From Phocoena phocoena (Eukaryota > Chordata > Mammalia > Artiodactyla > Phocoenidae): a stretch of DNA of 64,000 bases. Location: assembly GCF_963924675.1 (NCBI RefSeq), contig NC_089225.1:113989094-114053093 (forward strand), given 5' to 3'. Below the pieces are notes generated by a model. That model was not told the DNA's origin. It did not search any database and was given only the letters and a program-made list of their open reading frames with translations. This document shows, piece by piece, positions 1 through 11,843 of this stretch (positions within the stretch are counted from its first letter, which is position 1; each line of letters begins with the position of its first letter). The position numbers and the translations under genes were made by a program.

Positions 1-218
1 CCCCAGACAGAGACCCCGGCCCTCCTGCCCGGCTAGCATCAGACTGTGCTTTATGACAGATGGGTAACGGGCCGCTTTCAGCCCCCCGGAGTCTGGCAAA
101 TGGGCCGAAACCAGCCATGGGAGACGCTCGGGGCTTTCTTTGCCAGCACACCACACCAGAGGGCAATGGCTTGAGAATCTCAGAGGGAATATATATCGCC
201 TCTGAATTTAGGAAGATT

Positions 219-249
<31 letters not shown>

Positions 250-620
250 AAACCAATGAATAAAAGTGAAGCCAATACAGCAAACCGTTTGGCTGTGGAT
301 CAGAAAATCCTCTCACTCAAACGCCTATGGAGTGTGATGAGCCCAAGTCCCTGGGCTGTGTTCTCGGTGGAAATGGCGGTGGGGACCCCAGGCCCGGCCC
401 CACGAGAAGAGCGGGCCTCTCAGCGAGGACAGGAGAGCAGGACGGCAGGCGGCTGCCTGGAGGGGGGCATTGAGGGGTCGGAGAGGACCGCTGGCCAGGC
501 GGAGCTGGTCTGCCCTGGGTGGGGCGTCTCCAGGTTTATAATAAAGACTCCAGGACGCACAGTCTTTACCCAGCCTTACCTTGAGGGTCTCGGAGCTGCC
601 CATCTTATGATTTTCACCGA
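1..620. other. unassigned flank with poly(A) tract
   Basis: No gene or repeat family is recognised here. The only clear structure is an uninterrupted run of about 24 A at 222-245. No SINE or L1 body lies immediately before the run, so it may be the tail of a very short or decayed retrotransposed piece, or a plain homopolymer. Short open frames crossing it simply encode a lysine run and are not credible genes. Confidence 0.5.
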
Positions 621-624
621 CACC

Positions 625-1830
625 GAACGTTCCATGGTGTAAAAGGCTGACGGGTCAGCTCGTTCTCCCTTCTGTGGTGTTTGGATGTTCTCTGTTTTGT
701 TTTGATGTTTTCAAATAAACAATGTTGTAACGCATAGGAATCCCGGTACACTTAACGTGACAGTTTCTCTAGGCTGGAGAGCTAGGAGTTGAATTGGAAG
801 TAAGCTGTCAGCTTTTAAGACAATGCCAGGTTACTTCCAAAGTAGTTGCGCCCACATTTTATTTACGCACCCTTCTCTGTTGCACTTTTTCCTATCACCA
901 ACCACGCTGCATTGTACAAGAGCTGTTTCAGTTTGCATCTCTGATTACCGGTGATGGAAAGCCCTGTTTGTGTGTTCCGCGGTCACTCGTACTTCTCCTC
1001 TGCAGACTGCTATTCCTAATTTTGCCGTTTTCCGTTGGGCTGTGTGTCTGTCTCTTTGGCACTGGCGCAGTCTCTTGGTACATTCCGGGCCATTCATCTT
1101 TGCCTGGATATCAGTTGTATCTTATCCAGTTTGTGCTTATTTTTTTAGCTTAGTTTTTGATCTCTTGTGTCATAAATCTCAATGCGATCGATATTTTTCA
1201 TTTTGCTGTGTAGTCTCTCTTTTAAGGAGGATTTCCACACATCATCGTCAAACGGTCTCTCCTCTATAGAAATGATTTTAGAATTCCAGATGCCTTTACA
1301 CTTAAGTCGTTAATAAATATATCTGGCATCCATCTGTATGTATGGTGTGAGGTAGGAATGTCATCTTTCCCAGTGTTGCAAGGGATTTCGGGTGAACGGC
1401 TGTCACCCAGTCCCTGGTTCTGTTAAGCATTGGTTCACGCCCTAAACGGCCTCCTGGTCCTGTGTGCCTGACCCGGCACCCTTGTCAGCTTGTGCTTTCA
1501 CAGCTGGTGGGACAGGAAATAAAAAATAAAAACAAAAACAAAACTCCTTTGCTTTTCCACCTTAAAATCGCTTGCAATTTACACTTCCATATGGATTTTA
1601 GAATCGCTGTGTCAAGTTCCCCGAAAAATCTTTTTTGCTATTACATTGTGGAATTTCAATTCGATTTGCACTGATTTTAAAAGTTCATCAGGGGCTGAAT
1701 TAGCATGTTTAGAACAGGAAGTCTTCCCGCCATCTGACATGGCATCACTCTCAATTTTTTCAGGTCCTTACCTCTGTCAGCAAAGTTTTATGACTTTCCC
1801 AGAAAGCTATTCTTAGGCCTGTTTCTAAGT
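625..1830 (-). mobile_element. L1 LINE fragment (old L1M type), minus strand
   Basis: Read on the plus strand this resembles the reverse complement of an L1 3' region. Landmarks in order are a stretch like the L1 segment around ttccaaagtggttg (here near 836-848), a piece like tttgcatctctgattaccgg (932-951), a segment like the L1 ggcacccttgtc motif near 1476, and a ccatatggattttag match near 1588. The order fits one decayed element running from 3' UTR back into ORF2. Divergence is high, which suggests an old mammalian insertion. Ends are approximate and subfamily is not assigned. Confidence 0.6.
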
Positions 1831-2585
1831 ACATATTTCTGTAGGGGTTTCGAACACGACCTGTTTTTCTATTCTACTCTCTGATTGGTTTCTGCTGGGA
1901 CATAGAGAGGTTTGGATCTGCACAGAGATTGCACGTCCCCTGTGCTCCGGAGCTCTGATAATTCCTTGTTTGTCAAACCGTCGGCCCAAAAGCTTTGGAA
2001 AAATGAAACCTTGAGTCGAGAATCCCACTGACAGAAGTGATGTAAGCGGGTCTTTGATGCTGTCTGATGCCTTCACGGTTTGGCTGAAAGCAGGGGTGAC
2101 CAGCCAGCTGGGCTGCTTCCAGCTCTGAGGGTCAGTGCCCTAGAGACCAGTCCCTACCCACTATTCCCACACAGTTCCGGCCAAGCCTGGCTCCCCGTGG
2201 CGGGAACTGAGGACCTCTGCCCTCCTGGGCCATCACACAGGTGAGAGGAGCCCGGGCCGCAGGTGGTGGGAGGGGGCTGGGACCACCCCGGGCCCTCTGA
2301 TCTCCAGGCACACCTTCCCTCACCCATCATGGGGGTCTCAGTAGCAGAACCTGCCAACCAAGAATTCTGGTCAGAGAAGTTTTTTTCTTTTTTTGTTCTC
2401 AAAGCCAATGTGGTTTCTTCTCTGATTTCCATCTGGGCTCTTCTTGGCCTAAATATTATGTCAGACCTAGATTCACATCTGCCTGCCTGTCTCGTCCGAT
2501 TTTCCCCTTGCAGATGACAAGTTTCACGGCAGGTTTCCCTTCTGACTTCAGATAATTCCTCCATAATCCACGACTGCCCATCCCC
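1831..2585. other. no recognised feature
   Basis: Mixed-composition unique-looking sequence with frequent stops in all frames. I see no repeat signature, splice-bounded open frame or simple repeat that I can support. Confidence 0.4.
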
Positions 2586-2589
2586 TGCT

Positions 2590-2770
2590 CCTGACAGAAC
2601 TTTGAGTGACTAAGGGGACCTTCAAGGTCACGGCCATATGGGATCAGGGCCCCCTGTAACGACCCAACTTAACTTGATCCTCTGCAAAGACCCTGTTCCC
2701 AAATAAGGTCACCTTCACAGGCATTGGGGTTAGGAGCCCAACATCTTTGGGGGGGGGCACAATTCCCCCA
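2590..2770 (-). mobile_element. MLT1-type MaLR LTR fragment, minus strand
   Basis: The reverse complement starts with a gaattgtgccccccc-like segment and continues through ccttatttgggaacagggtc and tttgcagaggatcaagttaa. These are hallmarks of the 5' part of MLT1 LTRs of the ERVL-MaLR family. Only about 180 bp can be followed, so it is a partial solo LTR with no internal retroviral sequence next to it. The exact MLT1 subfamily is not assigned. Confidence 0.65.
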
Positions 2771-2774
2771 TTTG

Positions 2775-3398
2775 CAGTCTGTAGAGGGGTAATAACTAGG
2801 CCTGCAGGGCTGCGAGTTGTAAGGATCTGGGAGGCGTGCCGTCCTAGGGTCGAGAGCAGGGGTGTGGGCAAGTCTCTTGGGGGTTACTCATCCCCCGCCC
2901 GGCCTGGGAACTCAGGGCTCTGTCTGCCGGGAGGCGAGTGACCCGGACACTGGCCTGGGATCCCTGAGTGCCCACTCTATGGCTCCAGGGACCCAGCGGC
3001 CTCTGGACTGGCCCCAGCCTGGGCGGTCAGATTTCCTGCTTCTGTGAAGCCCGAGTGTGGACCTGAGGCTTTTTGCTTGGTTCTAGTCTCCTTGTTCATG
3101 ACCCTGTGGTTTAAGGGGAAAAAAGGAAAATAAAGCCCACCTTCCTTAGTTCTGCACCAGGTGCCATAGTTATTGTAACAGGAGTTTCTTGTTTAGTCCA
3201 GTGACCACATGGGGACGAGGGGGTCTCACTGTACGGTCCCATGGCTCCAGAGCACAGATCCCACAGCCTTCAAACCTGGGGCCACTGGGAAGCGGACAGG
3301 GGCAAGGAAGAGAATACCCAGCCAAGAGCTCCATGGCCTTGATGGCGAGTTCCTGGCCTCAGGGAGTGTGTTTGGGTGGGCAGTACAAGGATGCCAAA
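2775..3398. other. no recognised feature
   Basis: Moderately GC-rich unique-looking sequence between an MLT1 fragment and a minisatellite. A purine-rich run near 3,115-3,135 is the only compositional irregularity. No gene is supported. Confidence 0.4.
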
Positions 3399-3572
3399 TC
3401 ACCTCCAGGGGACACCACCTCCGGGGGCGGAGGCCTTACCCCCAGGGAACATCACCTCCAGGGACATCACCTCTCTAGGGGATACCATCTCCAGGGGGGA
3501 CATTACCCCCAGGGAACCTCACCTCCAGGGGGTCATCACTTCCAGGGGACATCACTTCTCGGGGCCTCCCTG
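3399..3572 (+). repeat. degenerate minisatellite, unit about 17-20 bp
   Basis: A short phrase of the form tcacctccagggggacat recurs about nine times with substitutions (cacctccagg, acccccaggg, catctccagg, cacttccagg, ending cacttctcgg). Spacing varies from about 15 to 21 bases, so the array is old or imperfect. All three forward frames stay open through it because no unit contains a stop, which creates three overlapping repetitive open frames. These look like by-products of the array, not a gene. Confidence 0.8.
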
Positions 3573-4570
3573 GGGTGGTGCCACATGACATAGACCACAT
3601 ACTTCATTCTGTAACATGTGGACAAAATGTCCTTTGCCTTCAAACATTAGTACCTTTCTTATGCTCCCGTGTTTTTCTTAAAGTGGACTTTGACTTACAT
3701 AATATTGCACTGTTGGCCTGGACTCTAAACTCCTCTGCTGTCCTCGGGCAACAGCATGTGCTGTGAGCTACTGAGCGGGAGGGAGGTGGACGGCCCCTCT
3801 CGCTGTGACGCCTCAGCGGCCTCTCCATCGCCTTCTCCGGCAGCGCCCCGCATTCCACCGCCACACACGCAGCCTCTCCCTGTCGCTCTTCTTTCTCTCT
3901 GCATCCCTGTTTCCCGTCGTTCTCTGCCTCGCAAGTCCCTCTCTCCTGACCTCAGCGGACAAGCCCACAGAGCCAGCCTGGGTCGCAGCCCCAGCAGCAG
4001 GAGCAGGGAGGGCACCCTTGTCTGCTTCTCTCGCCAACTCCTGACGGCAGAGGCCTCTGGACACTGTGGATGCCCTCGCCCCGCTTGGTGGGGAGACAAA
4101 TGAGGGGGGATGTAGCGAACCCTGTCCTTCTACCTCCTCAACAAAATCATCAAACCTAGGCTCACGTGCACCTGTGTGGGGTCGTGCACCTCGGACCAAC
4201 CAAGAAAGGAGAGTCAGGACCATCTGTGGGAGGAGGGGATTGTCCACACATTCCCCTGGAGCCCACCTCCATGATTGGAGCGAGCGCGCCCCTGTGAACG
4301 CATTGTGTGTTCCAGCATCACAGTGTGGGAAGGGTTAGGGGGCAGGCAGCTAGCTTTTGACTTTTTGAGATGAGGTCATCAACACAGAAATCGCTCCAAA
4401 AGGAGAATGAATGAGAGGTCCTCATGCACATGGCTTTCTGCCTCCTAGCAGGTGCCCCAACCCCACGTGTGCCTCCCTACTAAGAGATTCCCCACTGGGT
4501 CGGGAGGCAGGGGGAGATCTCATATTCTCAGGGGGCATACACTCTTCCCCTGCTTCTTAGCTCATTTTGA
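3573..4570. other. no recognised feature; C/T-rich part
   Basis: The stretch 3,800-4,060 is C+T-rich with scattered CpG and is open in several frames on both strands, which is compositional. The rest is unique-looking. No supported gene or repeat family. Confidence 0.4.
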
Positions 4571-4574
4571 AAAC

Positions 4575-5030
4575 CCTGATCCTATTATCTAGATGTTCAT
4601 TCTCCCAGCCTCCCTTGCAGCAAGGGATGGGCATATGACACAGCTACACTGAGTGAGATGTAAGCAGAAAGCTGCTCGGATATTTCTGGGAAAGGTTTTC
4701 CCTCCTCATAAGAACTACAGATGCAAGAGGAGAGTTCTCTGGTGCTACTCTTCTCCCTTTGTTCTGCCTTGGAATGTAGATATGATTCCTGGGCCAGTGG
4801 CAACCACGTAGTAGAGGCATAAGGTTGAGAAGATTTCATAGCAGGAAGATAAAAAGAATCTGGATCCCTGATGGCATTCCTGAGCTTCCAGACTAATCCT
4901 GAGACTACTTATTAGAATTCTTGTTGACATCACGACAAACATCCTGATGGTTCAAATCATGCTGTTGGATTTTCTGTTACTTGCAGCTATAGATATCCTA
5001 ACCGATGTGTCATTTATAAGATAAATTTCT
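4575..5030 (+). mobile_element. LTR-like ancient repeat, subfamily unassigned
   Basis: The start resembles a widespread mammalian LTR phrase, cagcctcccttgcag (4,606-4,620). The end has the phrase ttctgttacttgcagctata followed by tcctaaccgatg (about 4,971-5,006), like the 3' ends of ERVL-type and MaLR LTRs. The ~450 bp length also fits a solo LTR. I cannot name the subfamily and divergence is considerable. Confidence 0.45.
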
Positions 5031-5039
5031 ACACATCAA

Positions 5040-7978
5040 GAGCTATTGCTGATACAGGGAGGTGTCAGTGGAGACCTACTGGGGATTGGAGAACTCCTAT
5101 CCCCACCCTGCAGTAATCAGGATCCCTTCTCCCAGGGGTCAATGGAGGTCAAGTAGGAAACCCGGATTTCTTCCCACCTGGGAGTAATGGGGCAGTGCCC
5201 CCACTTCCCCTGCAAGAGCAGCGTCACAGAAAATCAGCTAAAACAGATGATTTAAATAAGATCCAGTGTTTCAAAACATAACACACAAAGTAACCAGACC
5301 AGTTGAGAATCATTTGTCCTACCAGGAGCCAGGAAATCTCAAATGGAATAAAACAAGGAAATCAAAAGACGCCGACAATGGGATAACAGAGATACCAGAG
5401 TTACCTGGCAAAGATTTCAAAGCAGCCATTATGAAAATACTTCAATAAGCCATTAAAAATATGCTTGAAGTAAATGAAAAACTAGAAAGTTTCAGAAAAC
5501 GAAATAGAAAATCCCGACAATAAAATAGAAGATATGTAGAAGAACCAAACGGGAATTTTAGAACTTAAAATATATGTAATAACTAAATTAAAAAAAATTT
5601 TTTTTTGGAAAATTCAGTGGATGGGCCCAACCAGAAGAATGGAGGAGACAGAGGAAAAATAAGTGAACTAGAAGATAGGGTATAAGGATTACCCAATCTG
5701 AATAATAGAAAATTTAATTAAAATAACAGAACCTCAGGGACCAGTGGGACTCTAACAAAAGACCTAGGACTTGTGCCATCGGAGCCTCAGAAAGAGAGGA
5801 GAAAGAGGGAGGGGCCAAAAAAGTACTTGAAGAAATAATGGCGAAACTTCCCAAATTTAGCAAAAGACATAACCCTATAGATTCAAGAGGCTGAACAAAC
5901 CCCAAACGGAACAAACCACAAATAGTCTGAAGACAACATCATAGTCAAACTTGACAAAGAAAAAAGTTTGAAAGCTGCCAGGCAGAAATGAAGCATTACC
6001 TGTGAGGGTGGGAGAGGGTAGGGGTGGGGGAACCAATTTAAATTACAATGAATTTCTTATCAGAAGCCATGGAGGGCAGGCAAAAATAAATGTGGCAAAA
6101 CATTTTTCTCATGCTGAAGGAAAAAAACTGTCAACCCAGAGTCCTATATCAGAAATCAAGGCATTCTGAAATGAAGAAAAGCTCAGAGAATGTATCACCA
6201 GCAGATCTACCATTAAAGAATGGTTAAATGAAAAGAAAAGATAAAAGAAGGAAATTTGGGGTATCTGGAAGGCAGAAAGAACAGGTAAGAAAAAAATGGG
6301 TAAATACAACAGATTTTCCTTTCATTCATGAGTTTTTTAAAGTATGGCTGGTGATTCAAGCAAACGTAACCGTCTGATATGGTTCTAAGTGTATTCAGAG
6401 GAAATATTTAAGACAACGATGCTATAAATGGGGGAATAAAGGCACGTAAGGAGAAGTAACTCAAATTAGCAAACTAAAGGTACTGGTAGACTGTGACAAG
6501 TTATGTATGTATAATATAACACTTAAAACAACCACTAAAAAAGCTACACAAAGATATACACTTAAACCCTATAGATAAATCGAGATGGTATGCTAAAAAA
6601 TGTCAGGTAACCCACAAAAATACAGGAAAAAGAAACAAAAACCAGATCCGGAAGAAAACAAAAATTAAAGTGGGAACCATAGCCTTTACATATCAATGAC
6701 TGCATTAAGTGCAAATAGTCTCATTACTCCAATTAAAAGACAGAGATTGGAAGAGTGGACAAAAAACCATGACTCAGCTATAAGCACACCACAAGAAATT
6801 CACTTCAATATAATGATATAGAAAGACTGAGATTAAAATCATGAAAAGAGGGGCTTCCCTGGTGGCGCAGTGGTTGAGAGTCCGCCTGCGGAAGCAGGGG
6901 ACACGGGTTCGTGCCCCGGTCCGGGAGGATCCCACATGCCGCGGAGCGGCTGGGCCCGTGAGCCATGGCCGCTGAGCCTGCGCGTCCGGAGCCTGTGCTC
7001 CGCAACGGGAGAAGCCACAGCAGTGAGAGGCCCGCGTACCGCAAAAAAAAAAAAAAAAAATCATGAAAAGAATGTATCATCCAAAAATTAACTGAAGGTA
7101 AGTGGGAGTGGCCACATAAATAGTAAAGTGGACTTCAAAGCAAAGAAAAATACCAGAGACAGACAGAACATCATTTTGTAATAAAAGGTCAATTCATCAA
7201 GAAGACATAGCAATCCTAACTAAATGTGTATGCACCCAAAACAGAGCTATAAAATATTAGAAACAAAAACTGAAAGACATGAAAAAAGTAAACAAACCTT
7301 CAATTAGAGTTGGAGACTTCAACACCTCTCTCAACTATGTATAGACCAACTAGACAAAACTCAGCAAGGATATGGACAAACTCACAACACGACCAACCAA
7401 CTTACAGAGCACTCTACTCAACCACAGCAGAGTATGTATTCTTTTCAGTCCCAAGGATACAACAAAATAAACCATGTCCTGTGCCATAAATAAACCTCAA
7501 CAGATGTAAAAGAATTGATCATACGAGTGTGTTCTCTGACTAAAATGGAATCAAACCAACAATCAAAAATAGAGAGATAACAGAAAATCCTCCAAACAAC
7601 TGGAAACTAAACAGCACACTCTAAAATAATTCATGGGTCTAAAACTGAATCTCAAGGAAAATTTGAAAAAACTACATTGAACTTAATGAAAATGAAAATA
7701 CAGCAGATCAAAACTTGCAGGACAGACAAAGCAATGCTGAGAGGGAGATTCGTAGTACTAAATGCATATGTTAAAAAAGAGGAAAAGTCTCAACTAAATA
7801 ACCCAACACCCTGCCTCAAAACCTAGAAACACTGAGAACAAAATAAACCCAAAGCAAGTGGATGGAAGAAAATAGTGAAAATCAGAAATCAATAAAATGG
7901 AAAACCAAAAAACAAGAGAGAAAAATAAACAAATAAAAGAACATTTTAGTTTGAAATATAAAAAGTATGGCAAGTCTC
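5040..7978 (+). mobile_element. L1 LINE copy A: 5' region, ORF1 remnant and ORF2 endonuclease part
   Basis: Plus-strand L1 sequence can be followed from a 5'-region-like segment, through an ORF1-like part (phrases such as aactgtcaacccagagtcct at 6,127-6,146) and into the ORF2 endonuclease region (gtcaattcatcaagaagaca at 7,189-7,208; caataaaatggaaaac near 7,890). All frames carry many stops, so no ORF1 or ORF2 protein is possible. The copy is split by a CHR SINE at 6,850-7,056 and ends near 7,978 where an MLT1 LTR piece begins, so the reverse transcriptase part is absent. An old, dead L1; subfamily not assigned. Confidence 0.75.
6850..7056 (+). mobile_element. cetacean CHR-type SINE (tRNA-derived), 1
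   Basis: The tRNA-like head begins ggcttccctggtggcgcagt and carries a B-box-like gggttcgtgccccgg. The GC-rich body ends gtgagaggcccgcgtaccgc and is followed by poly(A). A target-site duplication aaaatcatgaaaaga is found at 6,835-6,849 and 7,057-7,071, so this is a clean insertion into the older L1. The near-consensus sequence suggests a fairly recent event on the whale lineage. Such SINEs are Pol III derived and mobilised by L1; this one encodes nothing. Confidence 0.92.
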
Positions 7979-8125
7979 TAGGAAGACTGACTGTGATACA
8001 CAGAATAATGATTCCCCCTAAAGATGTCTACATCCTAATCCTCAGAACTTGTCAGCGTGCTAGTGTACACAGCAAAGATGAATTGTTTGCAGATGGAATT
8101 AAGTTTGCTAACAGGTCATCTTAAA
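7979..8125 (+). mobile_element. MLT1-type MaLR LTR fragment, plus strand
   Basis: Begins tgtgatacacagaataatga followed by ttccccctaaagatgtctac, atcctaatcctcagaacttg and tttgcagatggaattaagtt, the standard order in the first half of MLT1 LTRs. It is truncated after about 150 bp near a caggtcatctta segment. It sits exactly between two L1 fragments of the same orientation. Solo and without internal sequence. Confidence 0.7.
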
Positions 8126-9334
8126 AGGGATAGGAAAAAGATACCAAGTAAATGATATTTCAAAGAAATTTAGACTGACTACATTAATATAACACAAAGA
8201 AGATTTTTAGAGCACAAAGTATCAGAGCAAAAGAAATATTTCATAACCTAATTTTATAAGAGTTAAATCATCAAAAGGAGAGAAATCTTAAATACGATAT
8301 GCCTAATAACAGAGCTTCAAAATGTATAAAACAAAAACTGCTCAAACTAAAAGGCAAAATAGACAAATCCACCTTTTTAATCAGACTTCAACATTCCTCT
8401 CCCAATAATAGAACAAGCACATCAAAAATTAGTAAGGATAAAAAGACCTGAATAAATATATAAACCAATATTATCTATTTGACATTTATACAACACTCCA
8501 CCCAATGAAAGCAGAATACACATTGTTTTTAATTGCATATGAGATGTTTACATAAATAGACCATTAAAAATTTCAATAAATTTTAAAGTATTCAAATCAT
8601 TGCAAGTATGATTTCTGATCACAACAGACTTATACCAGAAATCTATAATTTAAAAAACCTGGAAAATCCCCAAATACTTGGATATTAAATGTAAGCTTTT
8701 AAATAACCATTGGGCCAAAGAAAAAAATTGCAAGAAAAGTTAGAAATAACTTGAACTGAATAAAAATATACAAATATCAACATTTATGGAGTACAGCGAA
8801 AACTGTACTTAGAGGTAAATTTATAGTATTAAATGCATATATAAGTAAAGAAGAAATGTCCCCAATTAATAATCAAAACTTCCATTCTTAAGATCTTCAA
8901 AAAAAGCAAAATTAATCATCAAGGAAGCATAAAGAAGGAAATAATAAAGATAAAATCCAAAGTCAATACAATCAATGAAAATATAACAAAAATGGAGAAA
9001 ATAAATAAAAAAGCTGATTCTATGAAAATATGAATAAACATGGTAAACATCTATCCAGATGATCCGGAAAAAAGAGAGAAATCAAGTTATATATGGAGGG
9101 ACAACACTACAGATCCTACAGACGTTAAGATTAAATACTATGGGGCTTCCCTGGTGGCACAGTGGTTGGGAGTCCACCTGCCGATGCAGGGGACGCGGGT
9201 TCATGCCCTAGTCTGGGAGGATCCCACGTGCCGCAGAGCGGCTGGGCCCGTGAGCCATGGCCGCTGAGCCTGTACGCCCGGAGCCTGTGCTCCACGACGG
9301 GAGAGGCCACAACAGTGAGAGGCCTGTGTACAGC

Positions 9335-9372
<38 letters not shown>

Positions 9373-9485
9373 TATAATACTATGAATAACTTTATGTCAA
9401 TACATTTGTTAACTTACAGGAAATGGGGAAATCCCTTGAAAGACACGGACTACCAAAGCTTACTCAAGAAGAAATGTATAACACA
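8126..9485 (+). mobile_element. L1 LINE copy B: ORF2 endonuclease region onward
   Basis: This L1 piece starts inside the ORF2 endonuclease region and repeats part of what copy A already covers: the phrases aacagagcttcaaaatgtat (8,309-8,328) and tttatacaacactccaccca (8,485-8,504) belong to the same domain as 7,230-7,440 in copy A. It then runs further downstream than copy A (tactatgaataactttatg near 9,379). Numerous stops in all frames. A CHR SINE with a TA tail interrupts it. Same orientation as copy A but a separate insertion or a duplication. Confidence 0.7.
9142..9375 (+). mobile_element. cetacean CHR-type SINE, 2, with (TA)n tail
   Basis: Starts ggggcttccctggtggcaca at 9,142 and follows the CHR body to cctgtgtacagc, then poly(A) and a perfect TA run of about 14 units (9,350-9,376). 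The target-site duplication aatactat lies at 9,134-9,141 and 9,376-9,383. Internal changes relative to copy 1 (gtacgcccggagcc, ccacgacggg) indicate moderate age. Inserted in L1 copy B in the sense direction. Confidence 0.9.
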
Positions 9486-10200
9486 GATGGTCCTGTATCT
9501 CAATTTGGGGAGGACTAACTTCCTTTCTTCCATGTCTTAACCCCACCTGCTCTGGGGTGCCACCTTCAATGCTCTCCTCTCTGGAGCAGCTGCCAGCCCT
9601 GTTTCTCACTGCCACTCCCCTCTACTCAGCCAACTGTCCAGAAGGTTCAGCCTCTTTAGCACCCCTACCCCATCTCTCACCCCCAGCCTCCTCCTGCCTG
9701 GTTATTGAAGAAACAAGATTGGGGGCCCTTCTTGTGTTGAGAATGTGCTCCTAACACCTTCAGGGAAACAGAGGAACATTTGAAAGATCAAGTCTGTGCA
9801 AGCCCCACAGGTTCTAGAAACACACAGCTCTCAATGCTGATGCTGGTGACCCCTCTGAAATGTATAAAAAAGCCTCCAGGTCTTCATTCTTCATGTGGGT
9901 GTAACTAACCAGATGCCTCAGCCCTCCCCTTGTACTCTCAGGAGCTTCGGTCCTTTCTCTGGTGGTCCAGCCCATCAATGACCCAAAAGTCCTCCAGGGG
10001 GAGGGAGAGGAAATGATAGAACAGTGGATGCGTCCATCACTGAATGGGCATTTTACCCTGCAGGACACTCTGGGGTGTCTCATCCCTTCCCCGCTCCTGG
10101 TTACACTTCAAGTGTAACCTGGTAACTCTTCAAGTTCTTGTCAAATATCTTCTCTCTGCTGCTCTTCTTGACCTGCTTGACCATCTTTCGACGCTCCCAT
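9486..10200. other. no recognised feature
   Basis: A pyrimidine-rich, CT-biased stretch at 9,535-9,710 is followed by ordinary unique-looking sequence. No credible gene or named repeat was found. Confidence 0.4.
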
Positions 10201-10204
10201 GGCA

Positions 10205-10320
10205 CCTTGTAGCCTGGGGTTACCTGCCTTGGAATGGTTGTGAGAACCTAACAATAGAAAGGACAGACACCACAGGGCATGGCACGTGGCACACAGTGTG
10301 CCCTCAACAAGCTCCAGTTC
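10205..10320 (+). mobile_element. MIR SINE remnant, plus strand
   Basis: The segment gttgtgagaacctaac followed by gggcatggcacgtggcacac and agtgtgccctcaacaagc matches the MIR 3' half (gttgtgaggatt, then a gcctggcacatagtaggtgctcaa-like phrase). Typical mammal-wide SINE remnant, heavily diverged. Confidence 0.55.
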
Positions 10321-11828
10321 ACTTCTTCACCAAATGTGTCTACAGCCAAGGGCTACATAGACCTCAGGGGTGACAGTGGGTTGGGGGGAGAAATATTCTA
10401 TTGGGATTTACCAGGCGTTAATTCAGAGTGGTTTAACCTGTCTCCCCTGAGAGTGTGTGTGCTTCACAAACGTTACCTTAACAATCTTTATACACCAGGC
10501 AGAGAGAAGAGGCTCAGTAATAATTTCTTGATGTGAAATAAGTAAGAGAAGGAGGGGAAAATAGAGGGAGAAGGAATGCATTTTGGGTAATGGATCTCAT
10601 CTGGAAAAAAATTATCAAAGATGAGAAAGGAGGGGAAAAATAGCCTTTGGCTTTTAAGTAAGAGTAAAAAAGTGTTCACTCAACAGCAAATGAAAGCGAA
10701 TTTGGAAAGGGGCTTGAAATGCTCCTAGGCCTGACCCCACCCCTTGGTGGCCTCTGTCCCTGGGCTGGGTGTTGTTGTCACACACACTGAGTTAATGTGA
10801 CCCCAGCCCCAGAGGTGGCCCTGAGGGGAACTGCACACGACCTCCTGCCAAGAGGAGACTCAGCAGGACTGAAGGTCTTCTTGCTCCCAAAGGTGGTGCA
10901 AAGTGGGGAGTGGGGAAGGGATGTGAGCCGCAGACCTGGCTCTGCCCCATCTCTCCACCCCTGTGGTCGGCCCAGGTTTGTGCTGGAAGGTGAGAAGGGC
11001 AGGTTGACCCTTAACCTCAGCCCCCGGACCCCTGGCCCCTCCCCAGCTGTGCTCCATGTCTTCTGGGAATGCCAGCCCCCGCTTCCTCTTCAAGGTGCTG
11101 CCAGGTGATGCCCCCCAACACGGGGACATGCTCCGTCCTCTCCAATCCCCCCTCCTCCTCGCTGCTTTCCTGTGTTCTCCTCCTGGGATGGGGGGACGGG
11201 GGGAGGCTGGGTCAGTGGAAGTCATTTCCAGTTATTCCTTTGATGTTGAGTGGGCACATTGTTCACTCCACCCCGGACACCCCCAGTGCCCCACAGCACT
11301 GGGGACAGGACGGGTAGGTGGCCCATTGACACCACTGCCCCATCCCTGCCCCAGCAGAGGCAGGGTCAGTCTTCCAGGCGCACGTCTGCCGTCTGGACGG
11401 CGTCCACAATGGGGTGAGTGGAGATGACAGGGTGAGCGGAGGGGCTGGAAGGGTGCATGTGCCCGGGCGTGGAGGGGAAGCAGAGAGGTGGGCGGGGAGT
11501 ATGTGGGCCTCATGTGTCTGGCTGCAGAGACGGGACCTGAGCCTCTCATCGTGTTTCTCCAAGTGAGGGGTTCTGGCTAAGTTAGTTTGCCGGCCGCTTC
11601 CTCCCTGACCCCGCGGCAGGTTCCCAGCTCTCCTGTAGCCCCCGAGAGGGTCGTGGGGCCCCGAGGGCAGGGGGACCGGGTCTCCCAGAGTCAGAAGGAA
11701 GACATAGAAGAAACTGTCAATTCACCCACAATTCTGACCACAAACACATTTATGATGACAGCTGCCCCACACGAGCACACCACTGGAGACTGTGGAAGTG
11801 TTCACCTCACAGGAGCGAGCTTTATGAT
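10321..11828. other. no recognised feature
   Basis: G+C rises from about 10,720 on. Overlapping open frames at 10,860-11,560 on both strands show the Pro/Arg/Gly/Ser bias typical of GC-rich noncoding DNA. Neither splice-bounded exons nor a known repeat could be supported. Confidence 0.4.
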
Positions 11829-11843
11829 AAAAAGACATTTTTA

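Noticed and set aside
2154..2564. Minus-strand frame of 136 codons
   Set aside because: No family resemblance, overlaps other frames, and approaches an MLT1 fragment; no splice context.
3399..3572. CRISPR-like array
   Set aside because: Units are too short and contiguous, with no unique spacers, and the genome is mammalian; it is a minisatellite.
6850..7056. tRNA gene
   Set aside because: The SINE heads carry degenerate A- and B-box-like words because the family descends from a tRNA, but they lack a cloverleaf and end in poly(A). The same applies to all eight copies.
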